Counted from the first letter of the stretch, positions 43,304-55,139 are shown. The stretch: 64,000 bases of DNA from Cytospora piceicola (GCA_023375675.1 JALQBC010000007.1:372001-436000); one strand, 5' to 3'. Notes: generated by a model from the letters alone, not told the origin. A program made the numbers and translations.

Positions 43304-46300
43304 GTGTAGAGAAAGCACGTCAACCCTTGGCTCCGCTACTGACCACTACATATGTAAGCACATTGTGCACAGTAGAGAGGTACCTCGAGATTGTGCCCAC
43401 TTGCCGCTGCCATGTTGGTATTCTTGGAACGTGGACCACCGAAGAGAAAAGGTCAGACCCTGCTTCCTGGGAATTTGGGGGGCTTGTTCGGGCTAGCGTG
43501 AGTATCATTCCCAGCCATACTATCCCAATTAGGGCCAACGTCTATTCCTGGTGGTCGGGAATGCAGGTCGACCACGACGGAAAATGCACCGTGTACAAGT
43601 GCGTGTCTCTTTCCCACTCCGTTTCCGCTATTGTTGCTACTGCGAGATACCTGCTGGACGCACGTACTGACTCACCAAGAATGCCGTCAAGACAACGGAT
43701 CTGGGTACATGCTGCACCCCGACTCGTGCAGATCGAAAAAGTATCTGGCTAACTTGCACGAAACATCTTGGGGGTATCGCATGCCTCGTGTTCTTGGAGA
43801 GACACGTTGTCCCCTTTGGTTGGATTGGCCCCCAAAGGGCTGTGCCCCAGGCTTGCATCGCAGGCCTGCTTGACAGCTTGATCCCAGAATTCCATTCGAC
43901 CATTCTGCTGCTTCTCATTGGCTGACGCTACAGCCCTCCTTGCCATTGCATGCATTGCAACCGCTTGAAAGCCTCCAAGGTTACCATCACAACCGTAGGA
44001 ACGAAGTTGGGATGACAGACTACTGCAGTAGTCACTGTAAATGGAATGAGGATTGGTAGGACAATGTCTCTCCCTCTCTCTCTCCGTGCGTCTCTGCGCC
44101 AACATGTCGAGCTCAGGGGAAGCGCCAATCAACACATCACAATAACAGGTGGTGCGTATACAAACACGATACAGTGTGTGCCCTCTTCAGTCCTCAAGGC
44201 AGTCAACAAAACAGGTGGCTGAATCTAATTCTGTGCTATCTTTGGTTGATGATGAAAGCACGCAGGCGCAGGAACCGCAGAAAGTCAATAAGAACCGGCC
44301 ACGTTCAGCGTAACTACAAGTGTCACTATAACAGACTCCACTGTAACTCGTAATAGGTCGTCGTCAATCTTGTCATCGTGTGGCTAGCGGGGTGGTCAAA
44401 TATGACCCAGGGACTCAAATATGTATATATGGAACCGCGAGATAGTGCCTGCATGTGATGGACATAGAAACACCGCCCTCCCTACTGTGTATATCAGGTT
44501 TGTGACCTTGCAAAGAGCTCAGCAACACAAGGACCTTCAATCGGGCAGTCGGATCTTGCCAAGGCATGGTGCAGGGATTTATTAAGCTCCCGTGAGGCGC
44601 GCTTGACACGGTCGGGCCACCGGAATGAGTGGCTCTCCAAGGTCACAGGATCTCCCCGACATGGTAGATTAGACCACGACTATGGTGCCATTATCTCGAG
44701 ATTCCGGCGTCCACGGGCGGGAAACACCACTGGTATTCGCGGCGGGGGGGGAGATGATGATGCCAGATCCGCCGTTCCTGGCCGCCCTCCCCTCCCCCCT
44801 TCCCCATGTGCCCTCTGATGAGGATACACAGCCAGTACAGTGTCGTCGGCCGGGTCGGGATGTCGTCCCTTTTCGCTGAACCCGGGCAGCCGGAGCGCCA
44901 CTGTTCCCAGTTGAGGCCTTGTGACTCGCCCAGTGTCTAGACCCATCCATCTCTATAGCCCGTGTGAGTCGTGACAGGCGCCAGGCCCGCTATCGGCCTA
45001 GTCGGGCATGCGTGCACCTGTCCCGTACCTGACTTGCTGCTGACGAGGGGACTGAGACAGGTCACAGGGGGGGCCAAAAACAAATCTTGGAACTTGGCAG
45101 GTCTGGGACTATGACAACTGGTATGGCTGTATGGGCGTCGCCATACTGTCGGCTTGTTGCACCAAAGAAACGGCTTCGTGGCGAAGCGCGATGGCGCGAT
45201 GGCGCAATATAGAAGGGCGATCTGCCGTTCTGCTTGCGTTTTCTATGTTTCAGTCGTCCAATGCAAATGGCCTTTCAGGCTACTTTCAGGGGGGGAGGGG
45301 GTCGCCGTAAGGTTGGAGACGCGGCTCAGGATTGCAGGAACTATGCCTGACAGACGCGGCCAAAACAGAAAAGCACGGGACAGCTTCATTGGACCCTGAA
45401 GACGATTGTTGGGTCTTAGATTAGGCCACCTCACTCCAAGGGGCGTACTGTGGTATGGCTGGAGGCAATCACAGCTGTCTTGGCTGGAATTGCGACGAGT
45501 TTGACGTTCTGGCGGTCAAGGTCTCCTGGCTTGCAGCTTGCTTGACTCCATGCATGTGACAGATAAGTATGCTATAGAAATATGCCGCAGGTGCGCAGGT
45601 CCTGGTAGAAAGACGCAAGGGGTTGATGGTCAAGCAATACTCTCGTCATGTGGCGCCAGCTTCAAGACCGACTACCGGACAGTGTCGGTTGCTGTGAAGA
45701 CAACAAAACCGCATCCGACCTCGCATTAACCTTAAGGAGGTGGCTGGCAGGGCAAGTTACGGATTGTCCCGAGCATATAAATTTTTGTTGACTTGCCACC
45801 TAGAAGTCGTCCCCCGCGAATTAAACACCATTGCCTGCGGCAGTAGTTCGGGATCGGGATCGGGACTGACTGGCTGACGATGCAGCGAGCCGGCAGCGAG
45901 CCGGATGGCTGGCGTTCCCCGTTGCTACCGTTGTAATATATGCTGCACTGCCAGACTGCACGTATGTATGTACTTTCAGTAGCCAGGGTAGCAGGGTAGT
46001 ATGGCTCTCTGTGTGCCTGTCAATGTGGCCAGATTGTTCCTCCGCGTCTCGCCATGTTGTTGTGACTGCCGTGCCACTGCATACACTAAGAGCGGTCTGT
46101 TTGGTTGTGAACCAGACGGAGATGGCCTAGTTTCGTTTCGTTCATGCATCGCGGTGCACTGCATGATCCCTTCCGCAGCCATTTTATCAAGATCCTGAGT
46201 TCTTCTCCTCTCCCTCTTTCGACTTTCCTGCGGGATCCCGAGCCTGAGAAATAGAAATAGGCGGCTACTGGTGGCTGCTGGTGGCTTACTCCGGATGGTG

Positions 46301-46345
46301 GGAAGTCCAAGACATTATCACAGGATGGGTGTGCACTGTTGAGTG

Positions 46346-46355
46346 TACCTAGGTA
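46346..46355. repeat. TACCTAGGTA palindrome
   Basis: Exact copy of the dispersed decamer, about 730 bp upstream of UTR4. Confidence 0.9.
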
Positions 46356-47073
46356 TGTACATACTACCCCGTAAGTATCCATCAAATCTGTTGTTAAAGA
46401 GCTTGCAGATGCAAGGTGGAGCGTGCAAAAAGAAATCCCCGACAGAGTGTATGTATTGGGTAGTGTACATATCTAGGAATCTAGGAATGTTCCACCCAAC
46501 AGGCACTGGCAAATCTGCACTGGCAAATCTTGGCCGTGCACGTGCACGTGTTGGGTTTCCGGGGTTCCGGGGTTGACAGGGGCCGACTTGTTGCAGGCAG
46601 AAGCCAATGCCAATATGCGCCCTGACCGCCCTGCCGCCCCCATTCACATCTGCCCAGCCAAACCAAACCTTACCCATGAGTTTGGCTGGGCAAATAGAAT
46701 CTATCTATCTGTACGCCTGTACGTCTGCACACCACCATTTACCAACACCGCCTGGTCAGAGCACCTGGTGCGACGCATGAGAGCAATACATTTTTTTTTG
46801 TGTTACTGCCCCGGAAGCAACCGTCCTTCTTACTTCCATCCTTTTGAGATCTCTCTCGATCGGGAAGGTTTCTTTTTCACCGTTCAATCCTTTTCGACGT
46901 GATCAGTCCTATCTCTCCCACCGGCGACACAGGGAGTTCACATTCAAAACTCTGATCATTTACCTCACACCTATCACATCTTATCTTCACCGCGGAAAGT
47001 GCCGGACAGATAGAAAGGTGGACGGAGCCGGACCGAGAGAAATCACACAGCAAAGCCGCCTGGATCCATCATC

Positions 47074-48390
47074 ATGGCAGGTGACTTAGCCTCCTTTAAG
47101 GTTATCTTGCTAGATATCGGTAAGGCACAAAGAAAGACGAACACCCCCAGACGGAACACCTGCGCTCGCATCCCTGCAAACCCAACCTTGGGTCACCTTT
47201 CGTCTTGCACATCCTCACCACATTGGGGGCTGCCCTGCGAGGTCATGACTTGCTAGATGCAATGTTTTATCTATGCTTCACTCTCACTCGTTATCTCGGC
47301 CGATAGTCTGTCATATCGGGACGCAGCGGTGCATTACGCTTGAACGAGTTAGCTGATGGCCATTTCCTGATAGAGGGCACGGTGTGTTCCATCTCATTCG
47401 TCAAGGACGTCCTGGTAGGCAAGATCTTCCCTTTCTCGTCGTCAGTCACCCCCAATTCTCCCACACACACCCCCCCGTTCGCATGCGGGCAGTTGCAGGC
47501 ACGGCAGGCTACGGACTCCGAACGACCAAGCGTATCAGGGTGTCACACGGGGTCCCTCCCCTTGCTCCGCCCTGACATCCGGGTGCCAGTCTTCCTCTTT
47601 GACATCAGATGGCACCCCATAACTGATGTCACACTCTAAACGGCACGCGTCTCGTGCCTCATCTTTCTTTGTTCTATGTGGCCACGTCCCCCAACGACGA
47701 CGATCGCCTTGAACGGCATTGCAAAACAAGATTGTCTCTTACTGACGCCATGCCCAGTTCCCATACGCCCTCAAGGCTCTGCCCGAGACCTTGAAGACGA
47801 AGTGGGACGACCCTGAGTTCGTCCCTTACAGAGAAGCCTTCCCGGCAGAGCACAAGACCTCGCCCGAAGCACTCCAGGGCCATGTCCGGGACCTGATGGG
47901 CCGCGATGTCAAGATCGCCTACCTGAAGAGCCTGCAGGGGTACCTGTGGCAGAACGGCTACAAGACGGGCGAGCTGAAGGCGCCGCTCTTCCAAGACGTT
48001 GCGCCCAGGTTCCCGGAGTGGAAGCAGAGGGGCCTTGAGATCATCATCTACTCCAGCGGGTCCGTGCCCGCCCAGAAGCTGCTCTTCAAGCACACCAACG
48101 CGGAGCCGGCAGACCTGACCCCCCTGGTCTCCGACTACTTTGACACCGTGAACGCGGGGCTCAAGACGGAGGCGTCGAGCTATGAAAAGATCGCCGCCAA
48201 GTATGACAGGTTCCCTCCCAGCCGCTGGCTCTTCCTGAGCGACAACGTCAGGGAGGTCGAGGCGGCAAAGGCGGCCGGCATGGGGAGCTTCGTCGTTGAC
48301 AGGCCAGGCAATGCAGATCTGCCAGCGGATGTCGAAGCGAGGCACAGGGTCATCCGGAGCTTCGACGAGCTGCAGTCATTGGGGGCTTGA
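47074..48390 (+). CDS. UTR4: Enolase-phosphatase E1 (methionine salvage)
   Basis: HAD-family enzyme converting 2,3-diketo-5-methylthiopentyl-1-phosphate to the acireductone in the methionine salvage pathway. Exons are 47074-47119, 47374-47414 and 47758-48390, giving 239 aa, the normal length. The catalytic motif DIEGT (Asp14, Glu16) is created by joining exons 1 and 2. VKDVLFPYALK spans the second junction. IYSSGSVPAQK is HAD motif II and LFLSDNVREVEAAKAAGM carries motif IV. The introns (254 and 343 nt) are longer than most in this window. Confidence 0.95.
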
Positions 48391-48773
48391 GTACCCTCCG
48401 CGCATCGCACTGCTACCCACCTACAAGCGTGCGACAGTGTAATTTGCGACGATATCTATATCAGCACATGGAAAGGTAGTATAGACAGGCCTCAGCCTTG
48501 GTACACAGCCGCCATTTTAGTGGTAGAATATATATGTTCAACCGCTGATTAGAACCGTCGCTGTCACCGTTGTCCTACCAATACCAGCTGCTAAAGTGGC
48601 ATTGCAGAAATACGCTTCTGTAGCAAACCTTGGAATTGATCTGCAAGTTACAAGTGACTAAGCAAAGTACCACCAATATCTTTACAGCGTAGGATTCCGT
48701 GATCTCCACCTGGTCAGCTTGCGACATCAACCGTCCAGTCTTCTGTTTCAGAGTAGATAGTACATTCCAAAAG
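48391..48773. other. Intergenic, UTR4 to dehydrogenase
   Basis: UTR4 3' UTR and upstream sequence of the dehydrogenase. Nothing else recognised. Confidence 0.5.
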
Positions 48774-50488
48774 ATGGCCCGTCCCCATTTCGACCAGTCC
48801 ACGATGGGCACAGAGGTCGCTGAGGTCTTCAAGGACCAACATCTGGGGCAAGACGGGTGAGTCTGCTCCTGTCCCCCAATTCTCTTGTCCATCCACCATG
48901 GGCACGGCCCCCCCTCCCCGGATCGCCCGTCAGCTTGTGCCACCATGGAGCGGGACACCCCTCCCCTGGTTCGGGACTTCGCTCCCGTCTCGATCGATCG
49001 AAGGTTCCAGCTTGTACATTCGTCTCTACCACGTTGATGACTATGCAGTCGTGTGACTGGAGAAGCTGATATGACAGACACGTATGCGTAGTCCTCATCA
49101 CGGGCCCCAGCCCTATGAGCCTCGGCGAGGCAACCGCCCTGGCCATAACAAGGGCTGCGCCAGCACTACTGATACTGGCGTCACGCACGCAGACGAAGCT
49201 GGATGCCGTTGCTGATAGATGCCGAGAGCTGTCGCTGACGTGGCTGGTATAAGAAACAGTCTCGTTGGAAGTCGCTGGGAAGAGGCTGGAAGCACAACAA
49301 TTTGACTGTATTGTTCTTCAGGACCCGGACCAAGGTCAAGCCACCGAGGTGAAGACGGTCGTCGTCGACTTGGCCTCTCAAGACTCTGTCCGGGCCGCGG
49401 CGCCGCAAATAAAAGCGGTTACGAACCGCATCCACGTCCTGATCAACAATGCTGGCATCAGCACGGGCATCCGGGTCTTATCCCCTGATGACATTGATGT
49501 GACCTTTGCAGTGAACCACCTGGGCCATTTCCTGCTCACGAACCTGTTGCTTCCACTGATCCTTCGAGCCGGCCCCGGCGCCCACATCGTCAATGTCATT
49601 AGTACAGCCCATCGACTCTCTCCCATGCGCTTCAGCGACTATAGTTTTGACACTGAGGGAAGGGTAGCCCTCCCAGCCGACGAGCATCCCCGCTCGACTG
49701 CTCCAGCTTGGGCTCTGGCAAGATCTGCCGATGGGTTCCAGGGGACGGTAGCCTATGGCATGTCGAAGAAGGCGAACGTGCTCGTCACCGTGGCGCTCAA
49801 ACGGAGGCTTGCGGAGAAGGGAATCGAGAGCCTCGCTGTGCACCCCGGAGATGAGCTGAAATTTCGTAATTAGGGTCTCAAACTCTGAGATGCAACTTGC
49901 TGTCTTTTTGGAGCGAGAACCTCGTCTTGCTGGAACGCCCTTGATAACGCTCCGCCATGGGATCCCAGCACTCTGGGCTGGGAGGCCCCAAGCCTCGTCG
50001 CTTTTCGACAGCGTTCACCATCGCTTGTCTTGTTCTCTGGTGTATCGGGGAACGGAATTTTGTGTGGGCTGTGATACAGTACATAGATAGTATTGCACAT
50101 TTCGAGCTTTACCACTTGGTCCGATTGCTAGTCCTGCACGACCATCAAGAGATATATACCAACCTTGCCACTGGCACTCTCTCGCCCGAGTTCAAAAAGG
50201 CAATAGCGGAGATAGATGCTTCAAAATGGAAGACCCATGACCAAGGCTGTGCAACGACTCTTGTCGCAGCATTTGATCCCAGTATCACCGGTGAGTAGTA
50301 TAGCGACCTGAACTTGCTACTGAGACGGCATGGGGGTTCTGACTTGTCCAGGCCCGGAATACGTCTACCTCGAGGGCGGGTAAATTGCCAGTCCTGCGCA
50401 ATGGGCTTCCGATGCCGAGAAGGCAGAAAGGCTATGGCGACTGAGCGAGGTGTTGGTGGCTGCATCACCGGTTCTGGGCAAGCTATGA
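48774..50488 (+). pseudogene. Short-chain dehydrogenase, damaged
   Basis: Retinol-dehydrogenase-like SDR. Exons are 48774-48856, 49078-49246 and 49322 to about 49852; coding similarity resumes near 50152-50290 and at 50352-50488. Seen in order are VLITGPSPMSLGEA (cofactor loop), VVDLASQDSV, INNAGIS, AYGMSKKANV (YxxxK) and AVHPG. The expected next block (IYTNLATGTLSPEFKKAI) is displaced by about 295 bp. A TAA at 50381-50383 cuts off a still conserved tail (PAQWASDAEKAERLW) that continues in frame to a TGA at 50486-50488. The 295 bp could be spliced partly as an intron (GTAATT 49867 to TAG 50130), which keeps frame but adds residues. I call it damaged; a shortened active protein is possible. 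Confidence 0.65.
49853..50148. mobile_element. Insertion splitting the SDR gene (unclassified)
   Basis: About 295 bp separate two halves of a conserved SDR block. GAGAT occurs at both edges (49848-49852 and 50149-50153), like a target-site duplication. Reading frame fits better with slightly shifted breakpoints, so the exact edges are unsettled. I found no inverted repeats, poly-A tail or coding capacity. It may instead be an acquired intron. Confidence 0.35.
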
Positions 50489-50687
50489 CCGAAGCTCTGC
50501 TTGGGAAGGGTTGTCTCTGGGCAACAACTTACACGGCCAGTTTATCACTGATTTCTTGTTCTCCTCCAATGATGCCTCCGTATAAGTCGCTCTTACAAGA
50601 GAGCTCATGCAGCTTTCAGGCGACCAAAGCCGATGAGTCGTCTTGGACCACCAGTTGACGATTTGGCATCAGAACGTTTCATCTGGC

Positions 50688-51596
50688 TCATGATCTGAGG
50701 ACTATGGCAAAGTTGTTTCTCGACGCCCCTGAGCGCAGTTCCTTCTTCGTGAAACATACATTCGTACTCAGAAGCGGGGGCTGGTCGGCTGTCCGTGTCC
50801 ACAGGTAGTATACGAGCTTTTGCGTGGTCTTGTTTTTGGTGATCTGATAGCCCAACGACTCCATGATGGTTTTGAGTTTGTCGTCATCTAGGTAACGTGA
50901 GTTCGAAACACATGGCGCAGGTAAGACGAGAAAGAGACTCGGAAAATGCAGTTTCAGCCCTGCTTTCATGTCCTCTCTGACGCCTGACGGCCCATAGAGA
51001 AACTCGAGAGTCCGAAGGAGCATGTCACCTCGGCCTTTGGGTTCGGGAACAAAGTTCAGAACCAGTGAGAGACTGATGATGTCGAAGCGTTCGGAGTCGT
51101 TTTGCGGTAGTGGTCGTTCCATGAAGTCTTGTTGCAGGATGCCCTCTCCTTGGCTGTTCAGGTCGATGCGTGTGATGTCGAAGTAGCCGCTACGGGAACA
51201 CTCGTTTGTCGTGCTCAAGGCTCCCACCTCGAGCATGCGGAGGCGCTGCGGTGAACCGGAACTCAAGCCTGAAAATTCCTTCATCTCATCATCGATGGGT
51301 TTCAACCAGTCTAGCAAGATCTTCGAGCTGTCTCCCCCACGGTCGTTTCTCTGGCCCTGGAGACTGGCTTGTTGGTATTTCTCGATACCGCCCAGCGAAG
51401 CTATTTCAGCCTCTAGAGCCGCTTCCTTAGCTGTGTCGCCATTTTGTACAGCCTGTTTCTTCCGCTTTTCCAATGTGTGAATTTGGTTGATAAGCGTCCT
51501 GGTGGCCTTCCGTGAAATAGACTTGGGTTTCTGCAGCGTTGGCGGACGGCCGGCTGTGAGGTTGAGCCTGGGCTTGTTCTTCTTGTTGGCGCCCAT
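50688..51596 (-). CDS. BMT2: 25S rRNA adenine-N1 methyltransferase Bmt2
   Basis: Nucleolar SAM-dependent enzyme that makes one of the m1A marks of 25S rRNA. It is a single exon of 302 aa, starting MGANKKNKPRLNL. The SAM-binding part includes RLRMLEVGALSTTNECSRS. Conserved family blocks are DITRIDLNSQ, QQDFMERPLP, FDIISLSLVLNFVPEP and LFLVLPAPCVSNSRY. It ends with a short non-conserved tail. The gene is divergent from RPL25 across 334 bp. Confidence 0.92.
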   Translation of the reverse strand: MGANKKNKPRLNLTAGRPPTLQKPKSISRKATRTLINQIHTLEKRKKQAVQNGDTAKEAALEAEIASLGGIEKYQQASLQGQRNDRGGDSSKILLDWLKPIDDEMKEFSGLSSGSPQRLRMLEVGALSTTNECSRSGYFDITRIDLNSQGEGILQQDFMERPLPQNDSERFDIISLSLVLNFVPEPKGRGDMLLRTLEFLYGPSGVREDMKAGLKLHFPSLFLVLPAPCVSNSRYLDDDKLKTIMESLGYQITKNKTTQKLVYYLWTRTADQPPLLSTNVCFTKKELRSGASRNNFAIVLRS

Positions 51597-51930
51597 GCTG
51601 GCTCCCAGGACCCGCGTAGGTGGGTATCAAAAGTCCGTGGTTTGTACGGTGGACTGTCGCTGGAGGCTGGCTGGCTTGCTGAAGTGTTTTGACATGGAAG
51701 TTGATGTGAGCTGCGTTGACTCCCGGGGTGCAGTCTAAAGCCAGCGGCGCTAAAGCTACCAGCCGGCGCCCAGCTGGCTGCCGGACGCTTAGGGCTGGTT
51801 CCCCACCCCTGTTATCTTTCCTTCCCGGTCAATCTGCGACTCAAACTTTTCCTTGATCAGCGAGCGACAACATCCTTCCCTTCACAACACCCGAATTTAA
51901 CGACGCATTCCCATCCGCAGAGAATTCGAA
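51597..51930. promoter_or_regulatory. Divergent promoter BMT2 / RPL25
   Basis: 334 bp between two divergent ribosome-related start codons. It is rich in CCAGC/GCTGG motifs (for example near 51,660-51,780) and has two GCTAAAG-like repeats. No TATA box was seen. A shared bidirectional promoter is inferred from the spacing. Confidence 0.5.
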
Positions 51931-52774
51931 ATGGCTCCCTCCAAGACAGGTTCGACACCTTGAACGATTCCATGATTTCAACCAATTCGCTCGAAATGAT
52001 GTTGCCGGCGCTTCCAACCTGAGGGGCGAGGCGAGGCGAGGCGTGGACTCTCCGACCGTTGACGGACAAGAGCCCGACCGCACGACCGACTCCTCAGGCG
52101 ACGATGCATTCCAGCAGCAGCAGATTTTGCGAGTTCTTTCACAAGGGAAAGGGCGATTGCTGATGCGTCATTCTACCCACAGGTACTTCCAAGGGCAAGG
52201 CTGGCTCCAAGCAGGCCAAGGACGCCGCCAAGGCTGCTCTCAAGGGTGTAAGTGATTGACTGGATCCTCAGCAGAGTTCTCTCATCTGCGCCCGTTATGA
52301 GAATGATTGCTTGCTAACACAGATTGCTGCACAGGTTCACTCCCACAAGAGCAACAAGGTCAGGACCTCCACGACCTTCCACCGCCCCAAGACCCTGTCT
52401 CTGCCGCGCAACCCCAAGTACCAGCGCAAGTCCATCCACCACGAGCCCCGCCTCGATGAGCACAAGATCATCATCCACCCTCTCAACACCGAGAGCGCCA
52501 TGAAGAAGATCGAGGAGAACAACACTCTTGTCTTCATTGTCGACATCAAGGCCAACAAGGCCCAGATCAAGGCTTCCCTCAAGAAGCTCTACGACATTGA
52601 CACCGTCAAGATCAACACCCTCATCCGGTATGTTTACAGGGACTTTGTATTCGGAGTTAGAACAGCGAACTAACGTTTTACTGCAGTCCCGATGGCTCCA
52701 AGAAGGCTTACGCCCGTCTGACCCCTGACGTCGACGCTCTTGACATCGCTGCCACCAAGCTGGCCCTTGTCTAA
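51931..52774 (+). CDS. RPL25: 60S ribosomal protein L25 (uL23)
   Basis: Large-subunit protein at the polypeptide exit tunnel, where SRP and nascent-chain factors dock. Exons are 51931-51949 (19 nt), 52183-52247, 52323-52627 and 52687-52774, giving 158 aa. The basic N-terminus [16 protein letters not shown] is followed by [18 protein letters not shown], the core [20 protein letters not shown], and the end [12 protein letters not shown]. The first exon holds only six codons plus one base, and the 233-nt first intron starts GTTCGA, a weak donor. Codon use is strongly biased to C-ending codons, as in highly expressed genes. Confidence 0.96.
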
Positions 52775-53173
52775 ATTCGTCTTGGGATGTTGTCTTTGAG
52801 GATAATTTGGGAGGATCTGCGGATACCAACAAAAAGGGAATGGTTTCGGGCAAATACCGGCGTCAAAAGGCTTATCAAGGGTTTACCAATTGAATGAATT
52901 GACACGTCCATGTCCTCCCATGACAATGCGTTCCTATGCGGCACTGGCTGCTTTAATCCGTCCCTCTTGTGAAACTCCGGGTCTCTGTGAAACCAATAGT
53001 GTGAAACGCCTTCCCATGTCCAATGTCCGCAGCAGGAACTCGTACAAATGTGTTTGCCTTGCCTGCCTACATATTCTAGCCCAGTCGTAGATCATCCCGG
53101 CAAGATCGATATCGTGACCGTGCTCGAGTAGCGTCCAAGTCTCCCAAATCCCTCCCATCTGTCCGTGGTCTCC
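52775..53173. other. Convergent 3' region RPL25 / TIM8
   Basis: Contains both 3' UTRs. No further feature was seen. Confidence 0.5.
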
Positions 53174-53573
53174 TTACTGGCGCATGCTCTGCAAGTGCTT
53201 GACAGACAACATGCTGACGTCCATGAACCGATCGACGCAGTTGGACAAGCATGACTCCTCGCTGCCGTCCAGCTTGTTGTTCTTGATGGTGCTCGTCACG
53301 CACTTCTTGAAGCACATCTCAGTCAAGTCGTGGGATTCTGGTCCGTAGTCTGTCAGCCTGATGAAGCGCGCGCGCACACACGTGGAGGAGGGGTTTTTCT
53401 TCTTCTTCTTCTTCTTCTTCCTCGTGTCAGAAATAAGAAGGGAGGGGGGACGGTCGCGTACGAGCTTGTATCCGGGTGCGCTGCTGCTCATTCTGGATGA
53501 ATTGGCGCAGCTCCTGCTTGTCCTTGTCCGTGAGCGAGGCCAGGTCGGCCTGGTCGATCGTGGGGCCGTCCAT
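53174..53573 (-). CDS. TIM8: Mitochondrial intermembrane-space chaperone Tim8
   Basis: Small Tim protein that works with Tim13 to carry hydrophobic precursors (such as Tim23) across the intermembrane space. Exons are 53573-53462 and 53337-53174, giving 91 aa. The twin CX3C motifs are CFKKC and CLSNC, spaced as in the family. The N-terminal helix is [16 protein letters not shown]. The intron (GTACGC donor, GCTGAC branch) carries a GAA/TTC repeat. It is convergent with RPL25. Confidence 0.94.
53395..53420. repeat. TTC/GAA microsatellite in TIM8 intron
   Basis: A T run followed by about seven TTC copies, inside the TIM8 intron (GAA on the sense strand). Confidence 0.9.
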
Positions 53574-55139
53574 TCTTGTCCGAGGGGGCTGGTCTGGGTA
53601 GCAACCTGGTGTTTTTCTTGTTCTGTCGGGGGTGCTCGTGGTGTGGGATCGGGGTGTCGGCTCACGTCCGCGTACGAAGCTTTCAACTGAGAGTTTGTTT
53701 CGCCCATGACGCTCAGAATCTTTACTCAGCCGTGCGCCGGCCAATCAGATTCTTCCCGCATAGAAAACCCGACCCCCCTGCCATCTCCACTGACCCTCCT
53801 GGTCACAACAACTTGGGACCTTATATACTACGGCGAGCCTGTGCTCTCCATGCTGATTGCATTTGTCTTGCAGGCTGAATCTGTTCAATGGACGGTGTCA
53901 CGATTTCTGAATGGTATACTGTCCCTGCTGAAGCACGAAAGAATCCTCACTGGTCTTTCTCTCATTCTTTCACGAGCAGCTTATGTACGAGGAAGCATCA
54001 GTAGCCTGTTCTGGCAACATGGAAGAACATGATCTTGAAGGCCTCATCAGTGCGCGTGTTTCCTTCCAAGGCCAATTCCTCTCGGGTGGTTCTTCGTATG
54101 GTCTTCTTCGAGGTGGATAGCCCGTCCTCTCCCGGCTGGAAACTTTAAAGTCTCGTCGTCTCCCATGCTCAGATGTCCCCCCTGTCTCTGCTATAAGCTG
54201 TGCTATAAGCTGTAATGCTATGGGATTTCAATGCCCATAAGCGGCTCAAATGCCTCAATGTTCATCATACCGGTTTCTTTGAACTTGATGCTTTCGAGGT
54301 TGGGGGTGGAGGGAGACCCGTACGGATGATTGGTAATGCGTGATGTCAATCAATGCATAGCATATGCACGTGTTTTCGAGAGTCTTTGACATACCTTGGT
54401 ACTCCATTCAGTCAATTGCCCATGATGAGTAACAGACCTCGTCTCTTTACTTGCTGAAACCTCGATATTTATCCCTCCTAAGCCTGGAACCCGTTGTTTC
54501 GCCTGATACAGTACAAGGCCATATTCCTCAGTCATTCGAGACTTGCAATGCCGATGAACAGCTGCTGTCTGGGTAGCTGCCGATATATAGCATATTGCAC
54601 TGATTTCTTGTCACTCATCACCGGCAATCTTGCCATGCCCTTCATCGAGGACGTTTTGCCGGCATTGCTTCGACCCACTTACATCCTAGTACTCATTAGA
54701 GGCCCACGGTAGTCGGCCGACTTCAGCGATACGTCGAGCGAGACAGAACGGCAGATGGCACTTGAGTATTCAAGATAGCCTTCACTCACTGCACTCTCCA
54801 TGCCGCCTAAAGTCCTTGGGACAGATCATCAAGCCCAACACAGACAGAATATTGTACCCCATGAAATGAACCCGATAATGGGCTGTAGTCTTCATTATAG
54901 TCATTACTATAGTATCGTTTTTCCTTATTCGTAAACTTCCCATCGTATCCCATGTCCTCTCCACATCCTTCCTCAAAGCTCGCCGGCCCGACATACCAAG
55001 TCATGCATGCTTGCAGAGCGGAGCGTGGAGCACCGAATTAGCCATGGCGCCAGAAGAGCCCCATATACACCCCTTGACCGCCTATTTCAAACCCCGGGAA
55101 CACGCTTTCCTCACTTTCCTTCGCCTCGGTTGAACACCC
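53574..55139. other. TIM8 upstream and intergenic
   Basis: A CCAAT pentamer (plus strand, 53741-53745) lies about 170 bp upstream of TIM8. The remainder shows no recognised gene. Confidence 0.5.

Larger units (their letters stand above)
41076..47073. other. 6-kb gene-free region between kinase and UTR4
   Basis: No conserved frame could be supported on either strand. The part nearest the kinase is pyrimidine-rich on the kinase sense strand and rich in short repeats, which would suit a long promoter or leader. The UTR4 promoter lies at the right end. It contains three TACCTAGGTA decamers. Confidence 0.5.

Noticed and set aside
43183..43752. 189-codon plus-strand frame, possibly a small secreted cysteine protein with an intron at 43,597
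   Set aside because: It has no ATG near its start, no signal peptide, and no recognisable family; the splice signals are plausible but unsupported.
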